From the NCBI GenBank assembly GCA_035602155.1, contig DATNMW010000250.1, forward strand, positions 1 through 64,000: 64,000 nucleotides of DNA, written 5' to 3'. The notes under the pieces were generated by a model that saw only the letters and a program-made list of their open reading frames with translations, was not told the DNA's origin and did not search any database. Numbering within the stretch: the first letter of the stretch is position 1; each line of letters opens with the position of its first letter. This stretch comes from Bog-159 sp035602155 (GTDB taxonomy: Bacteria; Acidobacteriota; Terriglobia; Bryobacterales; Bryobacteraceae). This document shows, piece by piece, positions 17,601 through 24,628 of this stretch. A program made the position numbers and the translations under genes.

Positions 17601-17673
17601 GAGCGCGTCCTTCAGTAGCGCCTAGGGCCGTGTCGGGCCGCAAGCTGTGAGTCTTACTTGTGCCGCCGAGCAT
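14626..17673 (-). CDS. Giant GT-C-like membrane protein with three tandem beta-sandwich domains
   Basis: 1015 residues. The N-terminal ~570 residues hold about eleven membrane helices, with an early loop containing A-G-D-I-G-D-A-R (about 55), a DxD-type acidic motif as in GT-C glycosyltransferases. The C-terminal ~435 residues are three nearly identical 145-residue repeats, each starting Y-S-P-G-E-V and ending L-G-L-A-I-x-T-L-R-L-D. Each repeat looks like a carbohydrate-binding beta-sandwich (L-L-V-N-G-x-V-A-A-Q-W). It is the last gene of a minus-strand run of GT4 genes, 114 bp downstream of one. A polymer-extending or lipid-linked glycosyl transfer role fits, but the call is from topology. 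Confidence 0.65.
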   Translation of the reverse strand: MLGGTSKTHSLRPDTALGATEGRARFVFVALLICLVTLIVFFRGFLQSGFNMIAGDIGDARFNIAILEHLRAVMHGEAPFTSPNFFWPERGVLGYSDSLFLMGLPYTIARSAGLDHYLAFETAFVVFKAIGFFSMLWFLRTAGVSRPVALIGSVLFTLSNLYFVSMGHAQLATVVFTPLIVALACSAWREHGAGGTRAAYVYAIFCATLTALVLLTSFYIGWFTILAAACCAAIAALVQIIESRSVTPVSDWHREALARRWLFGIAALVFIVAMVPFLLTYVPTLKTTGGRTFAENLLYSGAPIDLLNVGPGNWLWGRALESILAHPFATGERNLGWPPLILLLTIGGGVVCFIKLLGKDETDSGRHRKELLIAVFSASFLCLWTLSIHVGRWSLWWVVFKAVPGGSAIRVPARLNIVLNVLLVFSACLVLERLRHRHDRVGRMIIPALTALLVAEQINIASTHAIDRAVENAILVRIKHPPVGCSSFLLTVPALPQPWFANQIDAMLVARAANLPTINGYSGWSPPDWNLMMFDNYYVDHAQRWALLKHVEQGLCGLDLRKGSWSPTNLDLNTAYSPGEVIDFRTDGNAPHFEGEGWGNPGPEGSFTVGGHSELVLQLPAPPVSDLVLSIEARAFTPPQRRRFDDTLLVNGSVAAQWTITDREPLIRRQVRLPARLMRSRAVRIEFINHDPRSPADLGLSVDARKLGLAIGTLRLDPTVYSPGEVLDFRTGGNARYFEGEGWGDPGPGGSFTVGGHSELVLQLPEPPVSDLVLSIEAHAFTPPQRSHFDDTLLVNGRVAAQWTITDHEPLIRRQVRLPARLMRSRTIRIEFIDHDPRSPADLGLSVDARKLGLAIHTLRLDPTVYSPGEVLDFRTGGNARYFEGEGWGDPGLLGSFTVGGHSVLLLQLPAPPVRDLLLLIEAHAFTPPRRSHFDDTLLVNGRVAAQWTITDHEPLIRRQVRLPARLIRSRAVRIEFINHDPLSPADLGLSVDARKLGLAIHTLRLDATTPPRSE
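14644..15948 (-). repeat. Three in-frame tandem repeats of exactly 435 bp
   Basis: Units lie at 15948-15514, 15513-15079 and 15078-14644. The markers GGCGAGTAG/GGCGAATAG recur at 15071, 15506 and 15941, exactly 435 bp apart. The copies are very similar at DNA level, so the duplication is recent or kept alike by gene conversion. Being 145 codons long, a unit can be gained or lost without a frameshift. Confidence 0.95.
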
Positions 17674-17787
17674 ACGTGTAAGGAGGTTCTGCCGGACCCG
17701 GTAGCGCCGGGAAGGGAGGATCCCGTTGGGCCAAGTACAAAGATATCGCCCAGGCCATGACTGTCGAATGGGATGGCTGCGCGGCGG

Positions 17788-18984
17788 TCATTGGCGCTCC
17801 AAGGAGAATCCCCATGATTGTAGCGCTTCCCGATAACGCGCCGCGACGGCATCCGGACGGAAATTCTCCAACACGTATCGTCTACCGTTTGCACCTAGAA
17901 CGGCGCAAAGGGCCCCGTCATCAGCGAGGCGGCACAGGATTTCGCGAAACTCCTCGTACCCGGAAAAATACAGTCCGCCGTTGCTTTGGATACAGAAATC
18001 GGTAGTAACGCCGCACTCTGCGTTGACAATCGCTGGACGGCCCGCCAGCCAGCTCTCCATGGTGACGATGGAAAAGCTTTCCATGCGGCTCGGAACGCAC
18101 AACGCGATCGCGGCAGCATACGCGTCGTACTTGTCCTGCGCCGGCAGGAAGCCGAGTTGGACGATGCGCGACGTATAGCCAGCCGGGATCTGCAGGTCGC
18201 CGCCACCGATGAAAACCAGCTTCTGCGTACGCCCGGTTTCATCGCCGTAGCGGCAAAAGTAGTCGAGCAGCAAATCGCTTCCTTTACCCTTTTCGGTCCG
18301 CCCGGCATAAAGAAAGAAATCCGCCAGGCCATATTTGGCGCGGAAGCGGTCCGGATCCGCACGCCAGTCGCAGTCGACCGGGACGCCCGCAATGACGGCC
18401 CGACCCGGACTCACACTATAGAGCCTCTCGGCAAGCCGCTTCTCGTGACCGGAGTTATAGATCAAGCCTCTCACAGATTCGCACATCCGGCGGACGATAC
18501 GCATACGCGCATACGCCTCATCGTGGAGGCAGGGGACCAGTACGGAACGCTCCGGACAAACGCGGCTTCCCCAATACGTGGTACCGAACATGTAGGGAAG
18601 GAACAGAAATACATAATCATCTTGGTGACTGGCGATGAATCGATAGAGGTCCGGGCTGTTAATCATCTCTGCCATAAATACGTCCTCATCGCCGCCGGTC
18701 AACGGCTGGTTATGCATCAATTTGCCGTTGACCCGATCGAAACTGGCCGTATCGCGTTGCCGTACGCGAAATCTACGCACGGGAACACCGCATTCCAACG
18801 CAGTGCCCGGGGTATGAAAGTCTCGATTCCAATCCGATTGAAACTGTTTCACGCATGTTGTGAGGACTTCGGCCGCCACACCGGCCCGGAGGAGAGCCTT
18901 TATGGTATCCCGGCATAACGATTCGGCTCCGCCCGGGATGTTCTCGCCGTACCACGGGATCACGAATCCGACCTTGATAGCCAT
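17788..18984 (-). CDS. Glycosyltransferase family 4
   Basis: 398 residues, GT-B fold. The N-terminal Rossmann domain has the GT4 glycine-rich loop in P-G-G-A-E-S (about 17-22). The donor domain contains F-L-Y-A-G-R-T-E-K-G-K-G (about 228) and the catalytic E-x7-E region S-R-M-E-S-F-S-I-V-T-M-E-S-W (about 302-315). It transfers a sugar from a nucleotide donor to a growing glycan at the cytoplasmic face. It is a diverged paralogue of the next gene upstream (18990-20219), with the same C-terminal N-G-G-L-Y-F-S-x-Y-E-E-F-R-E segment, and lies 5 bp from it, so the two come from a local duplication in one operon. Donor and acceptor are unknown. Confidence 0.85.
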   Translation of the reverse strand: MAIKVGFVIPWYGENIPGGAESLCRDTIKALLRAGVAAEVLTTCVKQFQSDWNRDFHTPGTALECGVPVRRFRVRQRDTASFDRVNGKLMHNQPLTGGDEDVFMAEMINSPDLYRFIASHQDDYVFLFLPYMFGTTYWGSRVCPERSVLVPCLHDEAYARMRIVRRMCESVRGLIYNSGHEKRLAERLYSVSPGRAVIAGVPVDCDWRADPDRFRAKYGLADFFLYAGRTEKGKGSDLLLDYFCRYGDETGRTQKLVFIGGGDLQIPAGYTSRIVQLGFLPAQDKYDAYAAAIALCVPSRMESFSIVTMESWLAGRPAIVNAECGVTTDFCIQSNGGLYFSGYEEFREILCRLADDGALCAVLGANGRRYVLENFRPDAVAARYREALQSWGFSLERQ

Positions 18985-18989
18985 CCGCG

Positions 18990-20219
18990 CTAAAACACCG
19001 ACGGAATCCGATTTTCGGAGCTTGGCTGCGCCGATGCGATCGAAGACAGAACTCCCATTACGCGCCTATCCACTTCCTCCCACGAGTAGTTCTTTCTGAC
19101 GAACGCCTCTCCCTGTATTCCCAGGGCGCGAACCAGAGCATCGTCGTTCAGCAGGCAATTCATGGCTTCGCGGAATTCCTCGTAATTGGCATACCACAAT
19201 CCGCCGTTGCTGCGGATGCACTGACCGCGCAACACCGCGCAATCGCCATTGGCCAAGAGAGGTTTTCCGAGCAGCCAGGATTCCAGAGCCGCGATACACA
19301 GACTCTCGTAAGGCGAGGGTGCGACCATGAATTGGCAGTGGCGAATCGCGCTATATTTCGTGGCTTCCGGGACGAAGCCGCTCATGACGACTTGCGGATG
19401 GCCGGGAACGGGCATGACTGCCTTCCCCACCATGAGCAGTTTCAAATCCGCGCTGGGGGATTCGGCTAGATAACGCACAAAAAACTCCATCAAGGTCCCG
19501 CATCCCTTGGATTCGTCAATCCGTCCGACGTACAGGATAAACCGGGAGTTCCCCAACCGCTCGCGCAAGGCCTCCCATTGAGGATCCGGGAAAGCATCGG
19601 GTATCGGACTGACGCCGGAGCCTATCACGTCTCCTTTAAGGTCGATGTCAAAGAATCGCCTCCTTAAGAATGCAAGCTCCTCGGGAGAGAGGCACATCAG
19701 GTAGCGGGCTTGCCGAAATACGTTACCAAAGCTTTCGAGATAAATCGGCAGCTCGTCATGAGCGGTCGGAATCAGAACCGCGCGGTCCGAAACAAGAGGC
19801 AATCCAAAATAGGTCGTTGCATAGAGGTACGTTTGGAACAAGAAGACATCATAATCGGCACGATGGCGTTCCAGGTAGGCGAGCAGCGATGTCGAGTATG
19901 GTCCTTGCAACCTCATCCAGCGTAGCTCGTCTTCTTCGGTGTGGGGTTTCAGAAAAACGGCTTGCGATGCCTCGTCAAATTGCGTCGGGGTGCGCGGCTG
20001 GTCCACTCCAAATCGCCGCACGCACACGCCGTTGATATTCTCAGTGCCTTCGGGATATTCGTCTTTCCACGTCACGTAATCAATCGCACGCGTCGTGAGC
20101 ACGTCGACGTCGTTACCGCGGGCCAGGCGCTCGGCGAGTCCCCGGCAGTGAGTTTCCGACCCGCCGTTCACCTCGACGCCGTAGCGTTGGACCACATATG
20201 CGATGCGGAGGCGGTTCAT
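18990..20219 (-). CDS. Glycosyltransferase family 4
   Basis: 409 residues, GT-B fold. The N-terminal loop N-G-G-S-E-T-H (about 18-24), donor-side L-Y-V-G-R-I-D-E-S-K-G-C-G (about 245) and the P-S-P-Y-E-S-L-C-I-A-A-L-E-S-W region (about 318) are standard GT4 features. The C-terminal segment N-G-G-L-W-Y-A-N-Y-E-E-F-R-E matches the downstream paralogue. The ATG at 20219 overlaps the preceding gene's stop (ATGA), so translation is coupled. It probably acts in the same repeat-unit assembly as its neighbours. Confidence 0.85.
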   Translation of the reverse strand: MNRLRIAYVVQRYGVEVNGGSETHCRGLAERLARGNDVDVLTTRAIDYVTWKDEYPEGTENINGVCVRRFGVDQPRTPTQFDEASQAVFLKPHTEEDELRWMRLQGPYSTSLLAYLERHRADYDVFLFQTYLYATTYFGLPLVSDRAVLIPTAHDELPIYLESFGNVFRQARYLMCLSPEELAFLRRRFFDIDLKGDVIGSGVSPIPDAFPDPQWEALRERLGNSRFILYVGRIDESKGCGTLMEFFVRYLAESPSADLKLLMVGKAVMPVPGHPQVVMSGFVPEATKYSAIRHCQFMVAPSPYESLCIAALESWLLGKPLLANGDCAVLRGQCIRSNGGLWYANYEEFREAMNCLLNDDALVRALGIQGEAFVRKNYSWEEVDRRVMGVLSSIASAQPSSENRIPSVF

Positions 20220-21343
20220 GTACTCCGGGTTCCCTCATCCAAACTGGTTATGATATCAAATAGCTGTTTTTGCAGCACGCCCGGGCTGAACACCTGTTGG
20301 TAGCGCTTGCGGCCCAAGTCTCCGAACCGGGTTGCCAGATTGGTGTCGTTCACCAGCTCTGCAATATAGGATGCGCACTGCAGCTCGTCCCAATGTTCCA
20401 GGACGAAACCGCAGCCGCCTATCGTCTCGGGAACGGCGGTCTTGCCCCAGGCAACAATGGGAACGCGGAAGTACATAGCTTCCACTAGCGGAACACAGAA
20501 GCCCTCGTGCTCGCTGGTACACAGAAATATGTCCGCGGCAACATACAGGCTTTTGAGCTGGCTCCCGGTGACGGAACCGGTAAAGACGACCTGGCTCGCG
20601 ACGCCGAGACTAGCGGCGAGCTGCCGCAAGTCGTCGACATAGTTCCGCAGGCGGTCGTCTATCCCGCCGGAGAAAATCAGTTGGGAGCGGGTATTGAAGT
20701 GGCGGCAATATACGGCAAACGCCCGAATGGCTCGCGCATGTCCCTTGTTGGGCTTAACGCCGCCCACAAACACTATATTGACCGTCTCGCCGGAATATCG
20801 TTGGATGGTTGGAATATCGAAAGGCTCATGTCCCAATTCTTCGGTCAAATGCAGCGGGGCTAGCACGCGGCAGTTTTCCGGGGGCACGCCCAGTGCAATC
20901 AGATCGTCGCAATTGAAAGTAGAGTCGCCGAGAACGAGCATGTTCCGGAGGTGCGCGATCCGTTCGGTCCCTTCCTGGCCTGCCGCACAGGCCTGCTGGT
21001 ATGGAATCGAATAGCCCGCGAAGAATTGCGGCGGAGTAACGTTGTGGTGCCGAAGGACAATTCGATTGTTTGTGTTGAAAAGAATATCCTGGCCCGATCC
21101 CCAGCCCATAGAGTGATGGTAGATCAGTATGTCCTCGGACGATTGCCAGTAGTCCGCCGGCGCCGTGGAGACCGGCTTCGCGATCGGGGTACACTGCGGA
21201 TGGATGCCTTCGGCAAAAACAGTCACTGAATAACCATGGCATAGCAATGCGTCGCGCATTTGGGAGACGTCGTTCCCGATCGCGTCGTACGGCACAAGGC
21301 TGGGCGTGAGTATGTGAACGCGCGGAAGTCGATTCACAATCAA
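20216..21343 (-). CDS. Glycosyltransferase family 4 (TTG start)
   Basis: 375 residues. GT-B features include N-I-V-F-V-G-G-V-K-P-N-K-G (about 190-202) and C-T-S-E-H-E-G-F-C-V-P-L-V-E-A-M (about 275-290), with the two catalytic-pocket glutamates E-H-E-G-F-C-V-P-L-V-E. The start is a TTG whose last two bases begin the upstream stop codon (TTGA overlap); a GTG two codons later is possible. It is third in the operon propeller protein, methyltransferase, GT4, GT4, GT4, membrane protein. The family call is strong; specificity is unknown. Confidence 0.85.
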   Translation of the reverse strand: MIVNRLPRVHILTPSLVPYDAIGNDVSQMRDALLCHGYSVTVFAEGIHPQCTPIAKPVSTAPADYWQSSEDILIYHHSMGWGSGQDILFNTNNRIVLRHHNVTPPQFFAGYSIPYQQACAAGQEGTERIAHLRNMLVLGDSTFNCDDLIALGVPPENCRVLAPLHLTEELGHEPFDIPTIQRYSGETVNIVFVGGVKPNKGHARAIRAFAVYCRHFNTRSQLIFSGGIDDRLRNYVDDLRQLAASLGVASQVVFTGSVTGSQLKSLYVAADIFLCTSEHEGFCVPLVEAMYFRVPIVAWGKTAVPETIGGCGFVLEHWDELQCASYIAELVNDTNLATRFGDLGRKRYQQVFSPGVLQKQLFDIITSLDEGTRST

Positions 21344-22707
21344 ACGCGTCGCCCGATCACGGCGTAATCCTGCGGCCCGTAGAAGTATGCATTGAACCTC
21401 CGCGCCAGTTCCATGCCGCCGTCCGGGACGTTGAACGATTCGGGGTAGGGATGCAGTTGCAGGATCTCAACGTCACAGAGGCCGCGCGCTTCCAGCAAGA
21501 ACTGTGCAGTAAGGCAAGGGATGGGATGGCGGTGCGTGGGATCGATGTAGAAGTTGTGGGACCCAACCAGCACGTTTTGTGGATTGGGTGTTTCGAAAAT
21601 CGCCAGGCCGCCGGGTTTCAGCACGCGCACGGTCTCATCGATCAATTTGATTAAGACATCCAGCGGGAGATGTTCGATAATGTGAAACCCGGTTACCGCA
21701 CCAAGCCGGCTATCGGGTAAGCTGCGAAGGTGCTGAAGAGCATCCTCCTCGGTCACGCGCAAGCCTTTTTCCATGCACTGTGCGATGAAGATACGGTTCG
21801 TATCGACGCCGTACGCATCCAAATTGGCTTCGGCAAGGATTTCGAGCCATTCGCCGCGGCCGCAGCCGAGATCTAATATCGGCATCCGCTGGTCGCCGAT
21901 CCGATTCTTTTCGAGCAAGGGAAGATAGAATCGCAGGCGATCTTGAATCTCCGTCCGGATGCCACGAAAGCGATCTTCGAGGGCCATGTAGAACCCGTCA
22001 AGCACATGGCTGTCTTCGTCGGAAAGTACGACGGGCTGAGCTTCAGCGGAAGTGGCGGCGGCCTTTTTGCGCACGTCTTCCAGTAGAATCGAGATCCGGG
22101 CGTGCTGATGGGAATTCTCCGCCCGCAATTGCTGGATGGCGATATCCACCTGGCGGGATTTTTCGGACGTTGAAACGCCCAGGGCTTCGCGTGCGCCGGT
22201 CTGCTCGGCCAAGTCGGACGACAACTGCTCACGTGCCGCCGTCTCAGCCTCCAAACGTTGGCCCAGGTGTTCACGTGCCGCGGTCTCGGCCTCCAAAGCG
22301 TGCGCCAGCTTCTCGAAACGGTCCTCGACTTCCATTGAAAACCGCCAATTTTGTTGGGTGGCAGCCGCTACACTTTTGAGCGCAGCCACTTGCTGGTCGA
22401 AGCCCGCCGCTACACCCGCCTGAAAATCGCGGATCCCGGCCGTGTACCAAAAAAGCATCCTGCGAAGGGCTTTGACCAGCAGAGAGCCAAGTCTTCCGCG
22501 GAACGTCGGTGGCTGCGGTGGCAACTCTCCGACAAGCAACTTGTTTAAATGCAGCGAACGCACCGTCGTTTCCAGTGAGTTCATGTCCGGCAACTGCGGA
22601 TTTGGGGAAAAGTCGGGTTCAGCCGGCAGCCGCGGCGGAGCCGAGCGTTGCCGGATGCGTTCCCTGATTTCCTGCATGATGGTCTGGACGTTTGTATCGT
22701 TAGCCAT
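21340..22707 (-). CDS. Coiled-coil SAM methyltransferase, glycan chain-end type
   Basis: 455 residues. An N-terminal module contains L-P-P-Q-P-P-T-F-R-G-R-L and R-M-L-F-W-Y-T-x-x-I-x-D-F-Q (about 65-100). A long coiled coil with repeated E-A-E-T-A-A-R-E heptads follows (about 105-225). The C-terminal class I methyltransferase has I-L-D-L-G-C-G-R-G-E-W (about 280) and G-F-H-I-I-E-H-L (about 340). Coiled coil plus methyltransferase recalls WbdD-type proteins that cap and measure O-polysaccharide chains. I chose the ATG at 22707 because the protein at 28614-29066 begins with the same M-(A/G)-N-(D/E)-T pattern; it lies 8 bp after the upstream stop. Confidence 0.82.
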   Translation of the reverse strand: MANDTNVQTIMQEIRERIRQRSAPPRLPAEPDFSPNPQLPDMNSLETTVRSLHLNKLLVGELPPQPPTFRGRLGSLLVKALRRMLFWYTAGIRDFQAGVAAGFDQQVAALKSVAAATQQNWRFSMEVEDRFEKLAHALEAETAAREHLGQRLEAETAAREQLSSDLAEQTGAREALGVSTSEKSRQVDIAIQQLRAENSHQHARISILLEDVRKKAAATSAEAQPVVLSDEDSHVLDGFYMALEDRFRGIRTEIQDRLRFYLPLLEKNRIGDQRMPILDLGCGRGEWLEILAEANLDAYGVDTNRIFIAQCMEKGLRVTEEDALQHLRSLPDSRLGAVTGFHIIEHLPLDVLIKLIDETVRVLKPGGLAIFETPNPQNVLVGSHNFYIDPTHRHPIPCLTAQFLLEARGLCDVEILQLHPYPESFNVPDGGMELARRFNAYFYGPQDYAVIGRRV

Positions 22708-22715
22708 AGAGCTGT

Positions 22716-24095
22716 TCACGAGGCTGTTTGCTGAACGTTGACCCTTATCCTGCATCCGTTGGCGCTATTGCGTTCGTCGAACCACGCCACCCACTCTTGA
22801 ACGAGGCTGAAGGCGATGTCGTACGAACCCGAAATTGAGGGCGTTGGAAGGCGGACGTCCCACTTCAGCTTTCCGCCGGGCGCGAGTGCTTGCGGCAACT
22901 GGAACCGTAAATAGTCCACTTGGGGATCCGCGGTCCGCGCGTCTAACCCTAACCAGCGGTAGCCGAGGTGAATGGGATGAGGCGGGGCCGTCAGGAGCGT
23001 TACCGGCCCGCAATTTGTAACTTCGACTTCCACTGCAAGTCCGGCGCCTGTAAGTACTTCCCCCGCCGCCCTCACGGTCATTACGCATCGGCAGTCATCG
23101 GGTAACATCGCGTCCATCGGCGTGAAACCCCATTGCGAGTGAATACTTCCAACAGCGCGGAACATTTCCTCGCGATCTTGCCCGGACACGCGCGTCGCGT
23201 TTGTGCGAAATCCGCGGTGCAATCCACGCAGGAACTTTCGCGGCGCCAGGCTCAGGGTGAACAATTCTATGCAGGGCAGCTTGATCCGGGCGAGGGGTGT
23301 CCAGTTCTTGCGGTCAAGAACGGCAATTATTGCGTGGGTTGGAGGACCCGTGGAATGACGTTCCCCGCTGACCCCAACAAAAATGTATTTCTCTGAAACA
23401 GCCAGTCCCCGCGCCCACCCGCCCATATTGACCTTCCGTACTATGGAACCGGATTCGTCGATGAACAGGAGGTCGCCTGGGCGGGAGTTGCAAACCAGCC
23501 ATCCGCCATCAATATGCAGGGGGTCGTGGGGACAGCACAAGCCACTAACGACGTCGGTTTGGCTCTCCACGTCAAAGATTATTCCAACCGGGGCGTGCAT
23601 ATCGTGGCTCCATCCATAATTTTCGCCAAAGCGTCCAAACGCCGAAGCGTAGAGCTTTCCCCCGTGTACGTGAACACCGTTCACATGCCAGGCGTCGTCG
23701 GTGCCGGGAGCAGTCCAGGCGCGCTTCACTACACCATCGAGACCCAGCCAAAATATGGTGTTGACAGCGGGGCACGGGGTCACCAGGTGTTCCCCATCAT
23801 AGATTAAGGCATGTGGATCGTCCAGACAATCGATCCGGTGATAATCGATCACGCCCAGCTCATCGTACACGAGGAGTTCCCCTGTAGCCGGGAACTTTGG
23901 ACGCGCACGTGTGCAGAGCACACGGTACAGACGGTCGCCGGCGTTCACGATTCCGCTGGAATACAGAGAATCGATTTTCTCGACGGTGTCGCCTTCGATT
24001 GCAAGAAGCCAACCTGCGGATTCAGGACCCTCGCCAGCAGCCAGAAGAATGTCCCCGTCAAGAGAGAGACTGCAGCTCAGACGTTCAAACTCCAC
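22716..24095 (-). CDS. Propeller-like protein (TIGR03032/DUF4915-like) with Wzt-C-like tail
   Basis: 459 residues, no signal peptide or membrane helix seen. The N-terminal ~300 residues have repeated G-x-x-L-x-V blades and the motifs D-D-A-W-H-V-N-G-V and Y-A-S-A-F-G-R-F, also found in the 26416-27300 protein. The pattern recalls the uncharacterised TIGR03032/DUF4915 group, though this is recognition by motif only. The last ~110 residues carry P-P-H-P-I-H-L-G-Y-R-W and L-V-Q-E-W-V-A-W-F-D-E, shared with the tail of the double methyltransferase at 24629-26419; such beta-sandwiches occur in Wzt-type glycan-binding domains. It is the first gene of the minus-strand glycan operon. Function unknown; a glycan-recognition role is inference. 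Confidence 0.6.
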   Translation of the reverse strand: MEFERLSCSLSLDGDILLAAGEGPESAGWLLAIEGDTVEKIDSLYSSGIVNAGDRLYRVLCTRARPKFPATGELLVYDELGVIDYHRIDCLDDPHALIYDGEHLVTPCPAVNTIFWLGLDGVVKRAWTAPGTDDAWHVNGVHVHGGKLYASAFGRFGENYGWSHDMHAPVGIIFDVESQTDVVSGLCCPHDPLHIDGGWLVCNSRPGDLLFIDESGSIVRKVNMGGWARGLAVSEKYIFVGVSGERHSTGPPTHAIIAVLDRKNWTPLARIKLPCIELFTLSLAPRKFLRGLHRGFRTNATRVSGQDREEMFRAVGSIHSQWGFTPMDAMLPDDCRCVMTVRAAGEVLTGAGLAVEVEVTNCGPVTLLTAPPHPIHLGYRWLGLDARTADPQVDYLRFQLPQALAPGGKLKWDVRLPTPSISGSYDIAFSLVQEWVAWFDERNSANGCRIRVNVQQTAS

Positions 24096-24316
24096 TCGCT
24101 TTATTCCTCCCCATCGTTAGGGGCTGCCCAATGGCTTCGGTATCCTCTAATGGTCGTCGTGGAAACGTACGGGGAAACCCACCCGCATCCCCAAAATTAA
24201 CAGCACTTCCCATTGGTGTGGCATCCTGCGAGATCGGAGCGGGGCCTCTAGCCCCGGCGACAATGAAGCGGCGGCGCCGAATGACGCACGAACTCTGACA
24301 CGATTTTGCGAAGATT

Positions 24317-24344
24317 ATTATAACCCAACCGCATGTGCACGCAA
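24317..24344 (-). promoter_or_regulatory. Candidate sigma70 promoter for the minus-strand glycan operon
   Basis: On the minus strand the -10 is a perfect TATAAT (24317-24322) and the -35 is TTGCGT (24339-24344) with a 16-bp spacer. It would start transcription about 220 nt upstream of the propeller-protein ATG. The -35 match is poor, so the call rests on the -10 and the position. Confidence 0.4.
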
Positions 24345-24348
24345 GGGG

Positions 24349-24376
24349 TTGAAGCAATTTGGTAGTATGCTATACG
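24349..24376 (+). promoter_or_regulatory. Weak candidate promoter toward the double methyltransferase
   Basis: TTGAAG (24349-24354) and TATACG (24371-24376) with a 16-bp spacer, each matching four of six consensus bases. It lies directly beside the opposite-facing candidate promoter and about 250 nt upstream of the ATG at 24629. Confidence 0.25.
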
Positions 24377-24628
24377 AGCAAGACGTGGCAATGGAGGCCA
24401 TCTGCCCGATCAGGCTGGAACTCGTTCGGACGTGGCGAACGGCAGCAATCGGGCCGCGAACCGATTCTGAGGGCAGCGAAATGGCGTATCGGTTCCCGCA
24501 CCAAAGCCTTGCGGATGCCAAGACCGGCGAAAAATAACAAGCAGGGACGAAAGTTTGCCGTTCGCGGAAGTGGCCCCAGCGGCGGCGCCTGCGAAGGTGA
24601 AATTTGTTCGTGAGACGATTTTTTCCCT

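Larger units (their letters stand above)
24096..24628. other. 533-bp divergent intergenic region
   Basis: It separates the start of the minus-strand glycan operon (24095) from the double methyltransferase gene (24629). It holds back-to-back candidate promoters (listed separately) near 24317-24376. I found no convincing gene, tRNA or terminator in it. The stretch 24380-24600 has short open frames on both strands without recognisable features. Confidence 0.5.

Noticed and set aside
17679..17686. An AAGGAGGT sequence on the plus strand
   Set aside because: It looks like a ribosome site but no start codon or open frame follows; the genes on both sides are on the minus strand.
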